64,000 bases of DNA from Geothrix sp. PMB-07. Its GTDB lineage: Bacteria > Acidobacteriota > Holophagae > Holophagales > Holophagaceae. Numbering within the stretch: the first letter of the stretch is position 1; each line of letters opens with the position of its first letter. The stretch covers positions 2,914,992 through 2,978,991 of the forward strand of contig NZ_CP132333.1 of the NCBI RefSeq assembly GCF_030758935.1. The letters are read 5' to 3'. The notes beneath the pieces are model-generated. The model was not told where the DNA came from and made no database searches. It saw nothing but the letters and a program-made list of their open reading frames with translations. This document shows, one piece after another, positions 55,263-63,691 of this stretch. A program made the translations under genes and the position numbers.

Positions 55263-56761
55263 GTGAAAACCACTTCCAAGATCGCAATCGCCCTGGTGGC
55301 GGCTGGACCTCTATTGTCCTATGAGGGGCCCGAACATCGGTGGCTATCGCAGACCGCGTTCACCCTCGCATTAAAAATTGCTCGCCAGGAAATTAAAACC
55401 AAGAAACTCCGAGATGGCCGGTCTCTACCTGACACATTTGGCCTCCTTGAAGACTCCAACCCATCGGCAAAAAAAAGCTTTGGGAGGATTACTGTACTTG
55501 TCGATGATGTGCTCTATCCGAACCAGATGTTTGGGAGGCAAGGAAAAAACGGCCCTACCCTGAAAGTCTTGATGACCTTCATCAAGACGTATTCAGTCGG
55601 GAAGTCCCAAGTGATGGCAAGGCCAGGGCGGCACACGTCAACGATGCCCACTTCCAAGATGGAGCTTTAAGGGAGATGGCCAATTGGGATAGCCAGGCAA
55701 GGAGTCAGGCGCGTCAGGGCAATCTATTCGGCGCTCTTGTCTGCTCTGCGATATCCGCACATTACCTTCAAGATGTATTAGCGGCGGGTCACATGGCCAC
55801 CGCGAGAAAGGGCCTTCACGATGCGTTCGCACTTGCAATTCACGATGAAGCCAATTCGTTTGGCGCGAGGTTCGTGTTAGAAAGTTCCTTCTGGACTACC
55901 GACAGGGATAACATCCTACGCGAGATGAACGGCATCGATGGAATTACCCCAAACTCACTTGAGTTACTTAGAAAAAGCTATAACGTTCGTCTTCACGGGG
56001 ATAGCTTCTTGGATAGGAATGCTGAAGCAAAGGCCTTGATTCTTCTGATTCAGACGAACGCCATTCTAAATGTATTTAGAACTTACTACTCGCTTGATGA
56101 ACCCACCGCAATCCTACAGAAATACACCTGGGAGTCATCCCGCTTATGCAAGGGGGTATTCACTGGGCCTAATGCGGGCATTGATGGCATTGGGAGGTAT
56201 GTGATCCCAGTTTCTTTAACCAAAGAACCCGCTCCAGTTGCCGGGATTTCTTTTCTCTCAGAAAGTAGTACTGCCGCGTCCTATCCAACTCGCCTTGGTA
56301 TAGGTGGAGAGTTTGGGGTTTCTGGATTCCCTGCGGGTGGAAATTTCGCTCGGGACTGTCAAGATGGGTCAGTCATTAAGTGGTGGGAAAATATAGAATT
56401 AGCTTTAGGTGCGCGATGGACCCAAAATCACAATGATGGCTCATTAAAATATTCTGCCCGTTTCATCAAAGCCTTTCCATTCACTGAGTCGTCGATTTCG
56501 GCGTATTTCTTTCGGGATCGCCATGACTTTCGAGGTGGAAGTATTAAGGATCAGGAGTGGCGAAGCGAGTGGGGCCTTCGAGGGGATCTTGGGTTTAGCG
56601 TTGCAACAGGGTTTGTAGAGGTTGGGCGAGGACATGGATTCAACGCAACTGGGAGTTTCGTGGCTCAGTGGGAGGTCAACACCGGAATCACTTTTATCTT
56701 CCCAATGAGTAGAATCCCGAGGATCGGAGGTTGGTTTACCCGCAATCCACCGAAAGAATAA
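55263..56761 (+). pseudogene. Zinc phospholipase C / S1-P1-nuclease-like gene broken by a frameshift
   Basis: The GTG start has GGGAGAG upstream and codes for a signal peptide, then YEGPEHRWLSQTAFTLAL, a typical N-terminus of this zinc-enzyme group. The frame drifts after an A8 tract (55469-55476) and ends at 55670. A second frame, which continues from about 55514 to 56761, carries the metal-binding motif SAHYLQDVLAAGHM (H29, D33 and H39 counted from the ATG at 55676) and a beta-rich C-terminal part. Between them the second frame has one TGA (near 55512). Two linked lesions, or programmed slippage, are possible. Confidence 0.6.
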
Positions 56762-56962
56762 TTCACAAAAGAATGGCAGGTTCTCCCTTGAACTAAACCG
56801 CTAGGCAGGGGGCATAAGCGCATCTGGCAACTTGGGAAGACGAGAGGTTAAAGCTGTGATGGTGAGGCTCGCCACTTGTGTTACCAACTGAGTTTAATCA
56901 AACCACAAAGCAATAGACCTAAATAGCAATATTTATTTATTTGCAATCGAATATGTTAATCA

Positions 56963-57004
56963 CCCCAAAGAAGAAGCCCCCTTTCGGGGGCTTCTTCTTT
57001 GGGG
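56963..57004. terminator. Long bidirectional terminator
   Basis: A perfect 19-bp inverted repeat (CCCCAAAGAAGAAGCCCCC and its complement) with loop TTTC lies between the convergent phospholipase-like and coupling-protein genes. The preceding spacer from 56,762 holds nothing I can support. Confidence 0.85.
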
Positions 57005-57020
57005 TGCTCCCTCCCTATAT

Positions 57021-58910
57021 CTAGTCGATCTCCCACCCAGCGGTATGTTCCAGCTGCGCAGCGGCAGCCAGCGCGGCCTTGATCTCATCCTCATGGATGA
57101 CCTTGGTTGTGGACTGGTTGACCAATTCAGGCGTGGGGTAAAACGCATTCTCAGTACTGGAGATGGCTGTGGCTTCCTGAACCTCCGCCTCAATGTCCTC
57201 AGCCTTCGGGCGCTTCGCGAAGCCGGCACCAACCATCTGGCCGAGAATTCGGGCTCCAGACTTGGTGGCGCCAACAGCGGAGACCACAGCCCACCAGCGC
57301 TCATATTGATTGGCGCGACGCGCCAAATCGTCCTTGGTCAAGAGGTCGGCCAGGTGGTGCCCAGCCCTCCCGTCAGGCCCCTTCTCCTGCACCAGGCGCT
57401 GTCCAAGAACCCTACGGAGGCGCTCTTGGTCGTTTGTGGACAAGCCATTGAGCAACCAGATTCGAGATGCGAAGCCGCTAATCAAGGCCTCGGCTTCGTC
57501 TCCATACTCGCGACGGACGCCGTCCTCGTGCTGCACGCCGAAAACCACCCCGATGCCCTTCGAGCGAGCAGTTTCTAGCACGACATTGATGTTTTCGATG
57601 CGTCCTACAGCCAAGGCCTCATCGAAAAGCAGAGTCATCGGCCGAATTCGATTCGATGTCGTGATGTCGCGGATAATGAACCGCCAAAACATGGTGAGTG
57701 GCACGCGCCGAGACATATCGAACTCGGCGGACAGGACATAGCCTCCACGCTCCATCATGTCGGCAATGGAGAATTCGTGATGTGAGGTGACGGTTCGCCC
57801 CCAACCAGAACCGAAAGCCGCCAGCGCAGAAAAAATCGTAGTTCCGAGGTACTCCTTGACGTTCTTCCCTTCAAGGGCAGCCAGAAGACCGGTGGGCACG
57901 CCTGACTTATCCAGTACGGAAGCCACGCCAGCCTGAACCAGATTGTCGTACACGTCCCCCAGTGTCGTGTACCCACCGTGAGCGAGAATCCAACCTAAGA
58001 TCGGCCTGGCGAGCTGCGATACCCAGTCGTCGGCGCCCCGGCTGGGCACGAGGGTCGCAGCCAAAAAGTGGATCGCATTCATGTTTCCCTTGCACTCCTC
58101 CAGGGGATTCCACCCCATGGAGGGGAGTCCATCGTCTGCCGCGGCACCCCATCGGATTGGCTCCGTACCAGTGCGTTCTCTCAGGATTTCGTAGCCGGGC
58201 ATCTCAGCCTTGAAGTCCTGGTAGATGAAAGGAACACGACTGCTAGAGATGATGGGATTGAAGATCCCGAATCCCTTGGCGGCACCCGACTGACCCACGA
58301 GGAAGACGTGGCGCACAGCCGTATTCGCAGGAAGGGCCACCAACGTGCGGCCCGCTCCACGTTTCCACTCCTCGGATTGCCCGCGGTAATGCACCCAGAT
58401 GGGCAGCACCCAGCGGTGGTCGTTGGCGAATTTGACCTCGCCCCATGCAGCCCAATGAGCTTTCCCGCGGGATGTTTCAATGATCTTTTCCCGCGAAAGT
58501 CGCTTGGCGGCCTCCACGACTCCGAGCAAACCAACTGCCGCCATGGGGAGGGTCACGCTTGCCACCCAACCTGGACTTAAGGTGCCAATGTATACGAACC
58601 ATTCTGGGCGGAGATCCGCCATTCCGCTCGCGAAACCCGGTAGAAGGGCCGAGGCGCCGAACGCCGCCGATGCCGCGGCCAAAGGCCCCACGTACGGCCC
58701 GTTCAGCGCCTTGTAGGTGCGAGGCGCTTCCCACGCGAGCTTTTGCCCGCGGCGCGTCATCCGGTAGATGGACGCACCGATCAGGGCCGCACCACCAACG
58801 AGGGAGACGACAGCCCAGGGCAGCACTTCAGGGTGCTTGAGGTAGAGCAGTGAGGCATACCAGGATGTAAATTTGGAACTAATCTGGATGTAGCCGTTAG
58901 GGTCATGCAT
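57021..58910 (-). CDS. VirD4/TraG-family type IV secretion coupling protein
   Basis: 629 residues, GGAG 5 nt before the ATG. N-terminal membrane segments at about 30-48, 75-95 and 105-135 precede the ATPase. Walker A is atypical, GQSGAAKG (206-213), keeping Gly and Lys but followed by Gly instead of Thr/Ser. Walker B is in PMTLLFDEALAVG (about 412-424). Later motifs VVFGVQHEDGVRREYG and ISGFASRIWLLNGLS fit the family. It hands the relaxase-DNA complex to the secretion channel. The relaxase gene is 15 bp upstream. Confidence 0.85.
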   Translation of the reverse strand: MHDPNGYIQISSKFTSWYASLLYLKHPEVLPWAVVSLVGGAALIGASIYRMTRRGQKLAWEAPRTYKALNGPYVGPLAAASAAFGASALLPGFASGMADLRPEWFVYIGTLSPGWVASVTLPMAAVGLLGVVEAAKRLSREKIIETSRGKAHWAAWGEVKFANDHRWVLPIWVHYRGQSEEWKRGAGRTLVALPANTAVRHVFLVGQSGAAKGFGIFNPIISSSRVPFIYQDFKAEMPGYEILRERTGTEPIRWGAAADDGLPSMGWNPLEECKGNMNAIHFLAATLVPSRGADDWVSQLARPILGWILAHGGYTTLGDVYDNLVQAGVASVLDKSGVPTGLLAALEGKNVKEYLGTTIFSALAAFGSGWGRTVTSHHEFSIADMMERGGYVLSAEFDMSRRVPLTMFWRFIIRDITTSNRIRPMTLLFDEALAVGRIENINVVLETARSKGIGVVFGVQHEDGVRREYGDEAEALISGFASRIWLLNGLSTNDQERLRRVLGQRLVQEKGPDGRAGHHLADLLTKDDLARRANQYERWWAVVSAVGATKSGARILGQMVGAGFAKRPKAEDIEAEVQEATAISSTENAFYPTPELVNQSTTKVIHEDEIKAALAAAAQLEHTAGWEID

Positions 58911-58925
58911 GGGTTCTCCTCTGAT

Positions 58926-60224
58926 TTAGCGGTCGATTTCGATGTCCTTGGTTTTCGGATTTTCCCGGGGCATTTCAGGGGTGGCGGCTGCCGCGGCCTT
59001 CAGCACATTTCCTTCCGCCATGGACTGGAATATGGTTCGAGCAGTCTTTGTGATTGCTTGAACCACTTCCTCAGCACCCCGAGGTGATGCCGCCTCCACC
59101 GCGCGCAAAAGACTTCTACCCAGGGACGCCTCAATCGGTTTTGAGGCGATACCACTGAGCAACTGACCATCCTTCCCGCGCCCAAGAAAATCCATCGTGA
59201 CGTTCTTCACGGCCCCAAAAGTGGAAGTGGCCAGTTCTGCCGCGGCGCGTTCGACCTGGCGTTGGTGCGCCTCAGCCTCGCGCCCGGCGCGTGTTTTTCG
59301 ATGGTCCTTCTCAGCACCCTTTTCGATAGCCGACGCCTCGGCTCCGGCAGTTCGAGCGGCGCTCCGCGCCTGTCGATTCGCGGAAGTGATTGACCGGCCT
59401 TGGCGAAACTTCTCGTCCTTCGACCGGAGATAATTTTCGCGACGTCCGATTCGGTCGTGAGAACCCGACCTGCGGTTCTCGGCCTTTTTCAGCTCCGAGG
59501 CATGGTGGGCGGTTCCAACCATTTCTCTGCTTGAATACCGCGCGTCGATGGCCGCGATTTCGAGCTTATGCCGCTTTTCGATGAGCGAACGCTCCCTTGC
59601 GTCGAACGACGCGCGAATTGCTTCTCGCTCCTCGCCCGTCTTTCCCTTCAGGGCGTGGAACCGATCCTTACCAAGTTTGCGTAGCTCGGCGCGGACTTGA
59701 TCGCCCTCCTTCTTCAGTCGTTGATATTCGCGGTGCTCGGACCAATTCCGGATTTTTTTCTTCTCCGTCGCCTCCCACTCTATGTCCCAGGCGCGCTGGA
59801 TGGTGCCGCTTTCACCGTAGAGGAACGTCTTCGGCAGCTCCTTGCCGCTGATGTGGTAGTGCCACTTGGGTGGCACTTCGCTGTCCCAATGGATAGCCAC
59901 CATGGGGCGCTCTGATTTATTCAGCGCGCCGATTCGCTCAGACAAAAACCGCCCGTGTTCACGAGCGGCCTTCTCATGGTCACCCCCGTAGCGTGCGACA
60001 AGGGCCTCGCACTCTTCTTCCGATGGACAGGCGAGGCCATCCCAGTAAGTGGCATCCTCGCCACCAATATTGGCGATCATCTCGGTTGCGGTAATGTCGC
60101 GGCCGAATCCATCCATGAGAACGATCCGTTCGCGCGATTCTCGGTCATCGGCTAGGTATTTGGCCCAATCACCAGCCGCAGGCCTCTTGCCGCCTCTGTG
60201 CTCAGGCTTCGGGCAAACGGCCAT
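58926..60224 (-). CDS. Mobilization relaxase-like protein
   Basis: 432 residues from the ATG at 60224 with AGGAGG 7 nt upstream. AIHWD (His112) followed by KWHYHISGKELPK (H122, H124) resembles the HUH metal site of MOB relaxases. Tyr candidates near the N-terminus (Y23, Y60) could be the nicking residue. The long C-terminal half is charged and coiled-coil (about 170-350). It overlaps the start of the RHH accessory gene's stop region and lies directly upstream of the coupling protein. The MOB family is not clear to me. Confidence 0.7.
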   Translation of the reverse strand: MAVCPKPEHRGGKRPAAGDWAKYLADDRESRERIVLMDGFGRDITATEMIANIGGEDATYWDGLACPSEEECEALVARYGGDHEKAAREHGRFLSERIGALNKSERPMVAIHWDSEVPPKWHYHISGKELPKTFLYGESGTIQRAWDIEWEATEKKKIRNWSEHREYQRLKKEGDQVRAELRKLGKDRFHALKGKTGEEREAIRASFDARERSLIEKRHKLEIAAIDARYSSREMVGTAHHASELKKAENRRSGSHDRIGRRENYLRSKDEKFRQGRSITSANRQARSAARTAGAEASAIEKGAEKDHRKTRAGREAEAHQRQVERAAAELATSTFGAVKNVTMDFLGRGKDGQLLSGIASKPIEASLGRSLLRAVEAASPRGAEEVVQAITKTARTIFQSMAEGNVLKAAAAATPEMPRENPKTKDIEIDR

Positions 60225-60660
60225 GCTGAGCCTCCTGTAACAGTCGGGTGATCTCGGCCTCAATGTCTGGCCGAGATTTCAGAGTGTTCACCATGGCCCT
60301 AAGCAGGAGCGCGGCGGTTCCGGCGTGCGACCGAGCTTCACCCGCGACCCCCTTCAGGACACTCTCCACGCCACGAACAACCTCAATGGAGTTATTCACT
60401 CGGCTCTTAGTGGCGGCCAGATCGGCAGAGAGTTCCGTGGCTCGGTCCAAGATCAATTGCGTTTTTTCGACAAGGTAATCGATCTTCGTGCCCATCAATT
60501 CTTGGACCTGACGCTCGTACGTCAGCTCCACCGCCCGGCGAATTGCATCTGATTTGGTTGTGCCAAAAGTTGCGGCAAGGTGGGCGAGCCGCTCTAGGTC
60601 GGCCTGTCCAAAAATCAGGTTGAATTGTCCGGGTCTTGCCCGTGGCTTCTTGGGTTCCAT
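60202..60660 (-). CDS. RHH relaxosome accessory protein (MobC-like)
   Basis: 152 residues with AGGAGG 6 nt before the ATG. The N-terminal half is a ribbon-helix-helix (FNLIFGQADLERLAHLAATFGTTKSDAIRRAVELTYE). The C-terminal half is a long helix suitable for dimer or relaxase contact. MobC-like proteins bind oriT and help nicking. It is first in the mob operon. Confidence 0.72.
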   Translation of the reverse strand: MEPKKPRARPGQFNLIFGQADLERLAHLAATFGTTKSDAIRRAVELTYERQVQELMGTKIDYLVEKTQLILDRATELSADLAATKSRVNNSIEVVRGVESVLKGVAGEARSHAGTAALLLRAMVNTLKSRPDIEAEITRLLQEAQHGRLPEA

Positions 60661-60988
60661 GGAGATCCTCCTGATTTTCTATCGACATTACTAGTTTAGG
60701 ACTTTATATATATACATATATCTATGAAACAAAGCTCAAGTTTTCCGGTCTTTTTTAGGCGAAGCCTACAGTTATGCCTATGGCACCATCTGGCCCCACA
60801 AAAGTGGGGTCTCCCTTCCCTTAAGCATGAAAGGCCCCATCGAATAGAAACCATCTCATCTGGAGGGGCAAACAATCAGAACGAGGCCTAGTGGAGCAGC
60901 TAGTGATCGAGTGTTTTACATTTAAGGCCTTTGTCGATTTATCCGATAAATATTTCATCGCGGCGACCCGTGACCAACAAGGAGCCCC
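60661..60988. other. Divergent spacer with candidate oriT and promoter
   Basis: This 328-bp spacer between the mob operon and a plus-strand run holds a TA-rich string (TTTATATATATACATATATC, near 60701-60720), two short inverted repeats (AGGCGAAGCCT at about 60758; CCCCAC-AAAA-GTGGGG at 60794-60809) and no gene. Position next to MobC/relaxase genes is where oriT is normally found. Confidence 0.5.
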
Positions 60989-61351
60989 ATGGCCACCACC
61001 GAAATCTTCAAGGCAAAGCCCATCCCCCAGGCCCGAGAACAGAGGAAGTTTTCCATCACCGAAAGCCACAACTTCTGGCTGGTATCGCGGGCGAAGGAAA
61101 AGGAGATCACCACCAGCGAGGCCTTGGAACAGCTCATTGATTTTGGGTCTGCTGCTGAACAGGGAATCCTCTTTGCCCCAAGCAAGGCCGAAGTCCTGGC
61201 ACTTACTGAGTGGGCCTCGTCACTCGGCCAATCCCCTGAGGTCCTGTTTACAGAGGCTTTGAAAACGCACAAGGCTTACCTCGACAAGGCCAGCAAGAAG
61301 GCCAGCAAGAAGTTCGAGAAGGGCAAGCAGGATGCCGAGGCCAGCCTCTAA
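60989..61351 (+). CDS. Small hypothetical protein, possibly DNA-binding
   Basis: 120 residues, AAGGAG before the ATG. KFSITESHNFWLVSRAKEKEITTSEALEQLIDFG resembles an RHH-like module, followed by a helical middle and a Lys/Ala/Ser-rich tail (KASKKASKKFEKGKQDAEASL). It is the first gene of the last plus-strand run. Function unknown. Confidence 0.5.
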   Translation: MATTEIFKAKPIPQAREQRKFSITESHNFWLVSRAKEKEITTSEALEQLIDFGSAAEQGILFAPSKAEVLALTEWASSLGQSPEVLFTEALKTHKAYLDKASKKASKKFEKGKQDAEASL

Positions 61352-62010
61352 TGGCCTCCAGCTCCGGTCCGATGGCCTGGCTGTCAGGAAAGGGCAGCCG
61401 GGCCAAGGCCTTCTTGAATTGGCTGCCGGAGAGACTCTCTCCCTCTGCCCAGGATGAACTGCTCCGGCGCATGCGGTGGGGCCTCTACTTGACAAGCGGC
61501 TTTGCCGCTGCCGCGTGGGGTGTTGTCGGGCTCACGACCCCCGGCGCACGAGCCAAGGCCCTGCGAATCACCTACGAGCGCCAATACGTGATGGCAGATC
61601 TCGGCGCAGAGTACTACCTCCGAGGGGCAAAGCAGGTGGCCAATCAGTCCAACATGGTGGCTAGGGCGGAAGGCATTTCGCCCGGGGAACGGTCGGCACG
61701 CTTGAACGATTATCAACGCGTTGCCCTGAATCTTGGCGGGCACTACGTCGGCTGGCAGCGGATGGTGTCCAGGCTGGATACGGCTCGACTATCCATCCCC
61801 GTCAGGATCTGGCCAAAGACCGAAGTCATCGACGCATCGACAGGACTCAGGGTATGGACTGGTGCCTCCGAGCAGCAACTCGTGGAGCACGATCTCAAGT
61901 GGTTGCGAGCCGATCCGCGGAACCAACAACTAATAAAGGTGGCCACACACTGGGCTGCGCCGGGTGCCCCACTCATGCCCAGCCCAGACCTAGGGATGGA
62001 GTTCGAATGA
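61351..62010 (+). CDS. Hypothetical membrane-anchored protein
   Basis: 219 residues; the ATG overlaps the previous stop (TAATG). One membrane segment (about 45-65, LYLTSGFAAAAWGVVGLTT) is followed by a soluble domain with many Arg and Tyr (ITYERQYVMADLGAEYYLRGAKQ). Single-anchor proteins in transfer regions may be VirB8/VirB10-like in place, but no sequence motif supports this. Confidence 0.5.
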   Translation: MASSSGPMAWLSGKGSRAKAFLNWLPERLSPSAQDELLRRMRWGLYLTSGFAAAAWGVVGLTTPGARAKALRITYERQYVMADLGAEYYLRGAKQVANQSNMVARAEGISPGERSARLNDYQRVALNLGGHYVGWQRMVSRLDTARLSIPVRIWPKTEVIDASTGLRVWTGASEQQLVEHDLKWLRADPRNQQLIKVATHWAAPGAPLMPSPDLGMEFE

Positions 62011-62576
62011 AGCCACTCACGCGCTTCAAAATCCAATTTACCGCTCTAGGTGTTCTGACGTTGGGATCGCTCGCCATCCTCGGCTGGGGAGTCTCGCGCG
62101 TCATGAGGACGGAACCTGTAGCCCAGGAATGGGCTGGGGAACTGCTGGACCGGATGGCTGCCAGCTATGCCATTGCTCGGCGCAATCTGGCCAACGAACA
62201 GATTCAGCAATTGTCGATTGTTGCCGCCGTCACCCAGGAGGCCGGAGGTGACGACCTGGATACCCGGATGGCCAATCTCCAGAAATTCTTTGGGCTAGTC
62301 CAGGCCCAGCGCCGAGTCGCCGAGGAAGCCAACCGTCTCCCAGCAAAGTGGTCCCCGGTAACTTGGTGGACCAACCCCCTCACCGGTAAGCGAACGGCCC
62401 TAAATGCCACAACGGATGGGCGTCTTGACCCGGTTGCCGTTGCTTTCGTGAAGGCCTCGATTGACCTCGATGTGGTAGCTGCTTTGGCGCGGGAGCGGGC
62501 CGCCCAGGATGCGCCACTCAGCCCTCGGGAGCGTGTCGACCGCGATCTGGCGGCCTTACACGGAAGGCCTCAATGA
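62007..62576 (+). CDS. Hypothetical membrane-anchored protein
   Basis: 189 residues from the ATG overlapping the previous stop. One membrane segment (about 12-32) precedes a helical soluble domain (AAVTQEAGGDDLDTRMANLQKFF). Function unknown. It is tightly coupled in the run 60989-63403. Confidence 0.5.
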   Translation: MKPLTRFKIQFTALGVLTLGSLAILGWGVSRVMRTEPVAQEWAGELLDRMAASYAIARRNLANEQIQQLSIVAAVTQEAGGDDLDTRMANLQKFFGLVQAQRRVAEEANRLPAKWSPVTWWTNPLTGKRTALNATTDGRLDPVAVAFVKASIDLDVVAALARERAAQDAPLSPRERVDRDLAALHGRPQ

Positions 62577-62917
62577 TATCGACCGATTTCATATTTCAGG
62601 TCGGCTTGCCCGTCGGTGTACCACCAATCGACACGAGAGCGTTAAGGATTCTCATGCGTCGGAGGGCCTGGATGTGTCTTCGTCCCCACACACCAAGTGG
62701 GTGGAAGGCGCTGGACGAGGCACACCTAGCGGACTACTTCGCAAAGCCCTATTGGACGACCATCGGTCACGAAGACCCTTGGCTCGCAGATCTGGCCAGC
62801 GAAATCTTTATGGTATGCCGTGTCGCTACTGGGCACTTCTGGAAGCCATCCCCTTTCCTCCTGGCGAAAAACCGTTGGTTCCTGCTGACTGTTCTACGCG
62901 CTGGAGAGAGGCAGTGA
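62573..62917 (+). CDS. Small hypothetical protein
   Basis: 114 residues; starts in an ATGA overlap. Contains ALDEAHLADYFAKPYWTTIGHEDPW and several Trp. No known domain. The next start (GTG) overlaps its stop. Confidence 0.5.
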   Translation: MISTDFIFQVGLPVGVPPIDTRALRILMRRRAWMCLRPHTPSGWKALDEAHLADYFAKPYWTTIGHEDPWLADLASEIFMVCRVATGHFWKPSPFLLAKNRWFLLTVLRAGERQ

Positions 62918-63048
62918 TCCGTCGAATCCTGACCTATGTCCTAGCTGGCCTGGCCCTTTGGGGCGCCAAAGCCCTCATCCGCAATTACACGAAATCGACC
63001 CGACAGGAGTCCTACCATGGCCCAACCCATCCCACCCCACGTGACTAG
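62914..63048 (+). CDS. 44-residue single-span membrane protein
   Basis: A GTG start overlaps the previous stop (GTGA). Basic N-terminus RR, membrane helix ILTYVLAGLALWGAKALI, and a hydrophilic tail that overlaps the next gene by 32 bp. Small single-span proteins of this size are common in transfer operons. Function unknown. Confidence 0.45.
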   Translation: MIRRILTYVLAGLALWGAKALIRNYTKSTRQESYHGPTHPTPRD

Positions 63049-63403
63049 GCGCCACATCAAATGGCATCGTTTTCGGCTCTATCTTATCGCAGGGCTCACC
63101 GCTGCCATGTTCCTTGGCTCATGGATCGTAGTGGCCCGCCGCCAGGCCAAGGCACAATCTGAGGCGGAGCGCGCTGAGGCAGTGCGCCAGGCCGAGGCAG
63201 TGACCAAGCTAAGCGGCGAAGCATACACGATGAAGGCCGAGGGAGACGAGTTTGCACACCGAATCGCACCATTCGCCCTGGCCTCCCAAGAGGTCCGTCG
63301 GCTGGAGGCGATGCACCCGGTGAACCACAAGGCCCTTGCCGCGGCGAAGGCCCACCAATACGAAGTCATGCAGGGGGTCTTTAAGTCACCACAGGGGAAG
63401 TGA
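63017..63403 (+). CDS. Hypothetical single-span membrane protein with coiled coil
   Basis: 128 residues. Cytoplasmic basic tail, one membrane segment (about 20-40, LYLIAGLTAAMFLGSWIVVA), then an Ala/Glu-rich coiled coil (41-75). It is last in the run and converges on a minus-strand gene whose 3' end overlaps it by 23 bp. Confidence 0.5.
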   Translation: MAQPIPPHVTRRHIKWHRFRLYLIAGLTAAMFLGSWIVVARRQAKAQSEAERAEAVRQAEAVTKLSGEAYTMKAEGDEFAHRIAPFALASQEVRRLEAMHPVNHKALAAAKAHQYEVMQGVFKSPQGK

Positions 63404-63605
63404 CGGCCTTCCGCTTATCCACAGCCCGCTTCTTGGCGGGCATTTTTTTGCCGAGAGACGTCCTCCATGCCATGGCCGTAGCCTTGAGGCCTGCCTGCTC
63501 GGCGGCCTCGGCATAGGCGAGGATCGCGGCCCGCACCTTTGATTCAGGTCGGCCACGCTCGACTGCTGTGCGGGCAACGGCGTGAAGCTCCTCAAGACGA
63601 TTCAT
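63381..63605 (-). CDS. Small basic hypothetical protein
   Basis: 74 residues. A helical first half (MNRLEELHAVARTAVERG) is followed by a Lys/Arg-rich tail (GKKMPAKKRAVDKRKAVTS). A 21-bp palindrome spans its start codon. Function unknown. Confidence 0.45.
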   Translation of the reverse strand: MNRLEELHAVARTAVERGRPESKVRAAILAYAEAAEQAGLKATAMAWRTSLGKKMPAKKRAVDKRKAVTSPVVT

Positions 63606-63624
63606 GCCCCCATGGTGGGGGCAT
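63604..63624. promoter_or_regulatory. Palindrome over the start codon of the small basic gene
   Basis: ATGCCCCC and GGGGGCAT arms flank a 5-bp centre and include the initiation codon. It could be a hairpin that blocks translation or an autoregulatory operator. Confidence 0.4.
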
Positions 63625-63641
63625 GAGAGGCTGCCTTCAAG

Positions 63642-63691
63642 TCCTCGGCGTCTTCGCGCCTGCGGGGATTTACCGCCTCCCGCCAGAGATC
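63642..63691 (+). repeat. Element-specific structured repeat, copy C
   Basis: TCCTCGGCG, TCTTC, GCGCCTGCGGGGATTTA, CCGCCTCC, CGCCAGAGATC. It is the third copy of the unit seen at 42361 and 49461, lying just upstream of the minus-strand gene at 63605. Confidence 0.7.
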
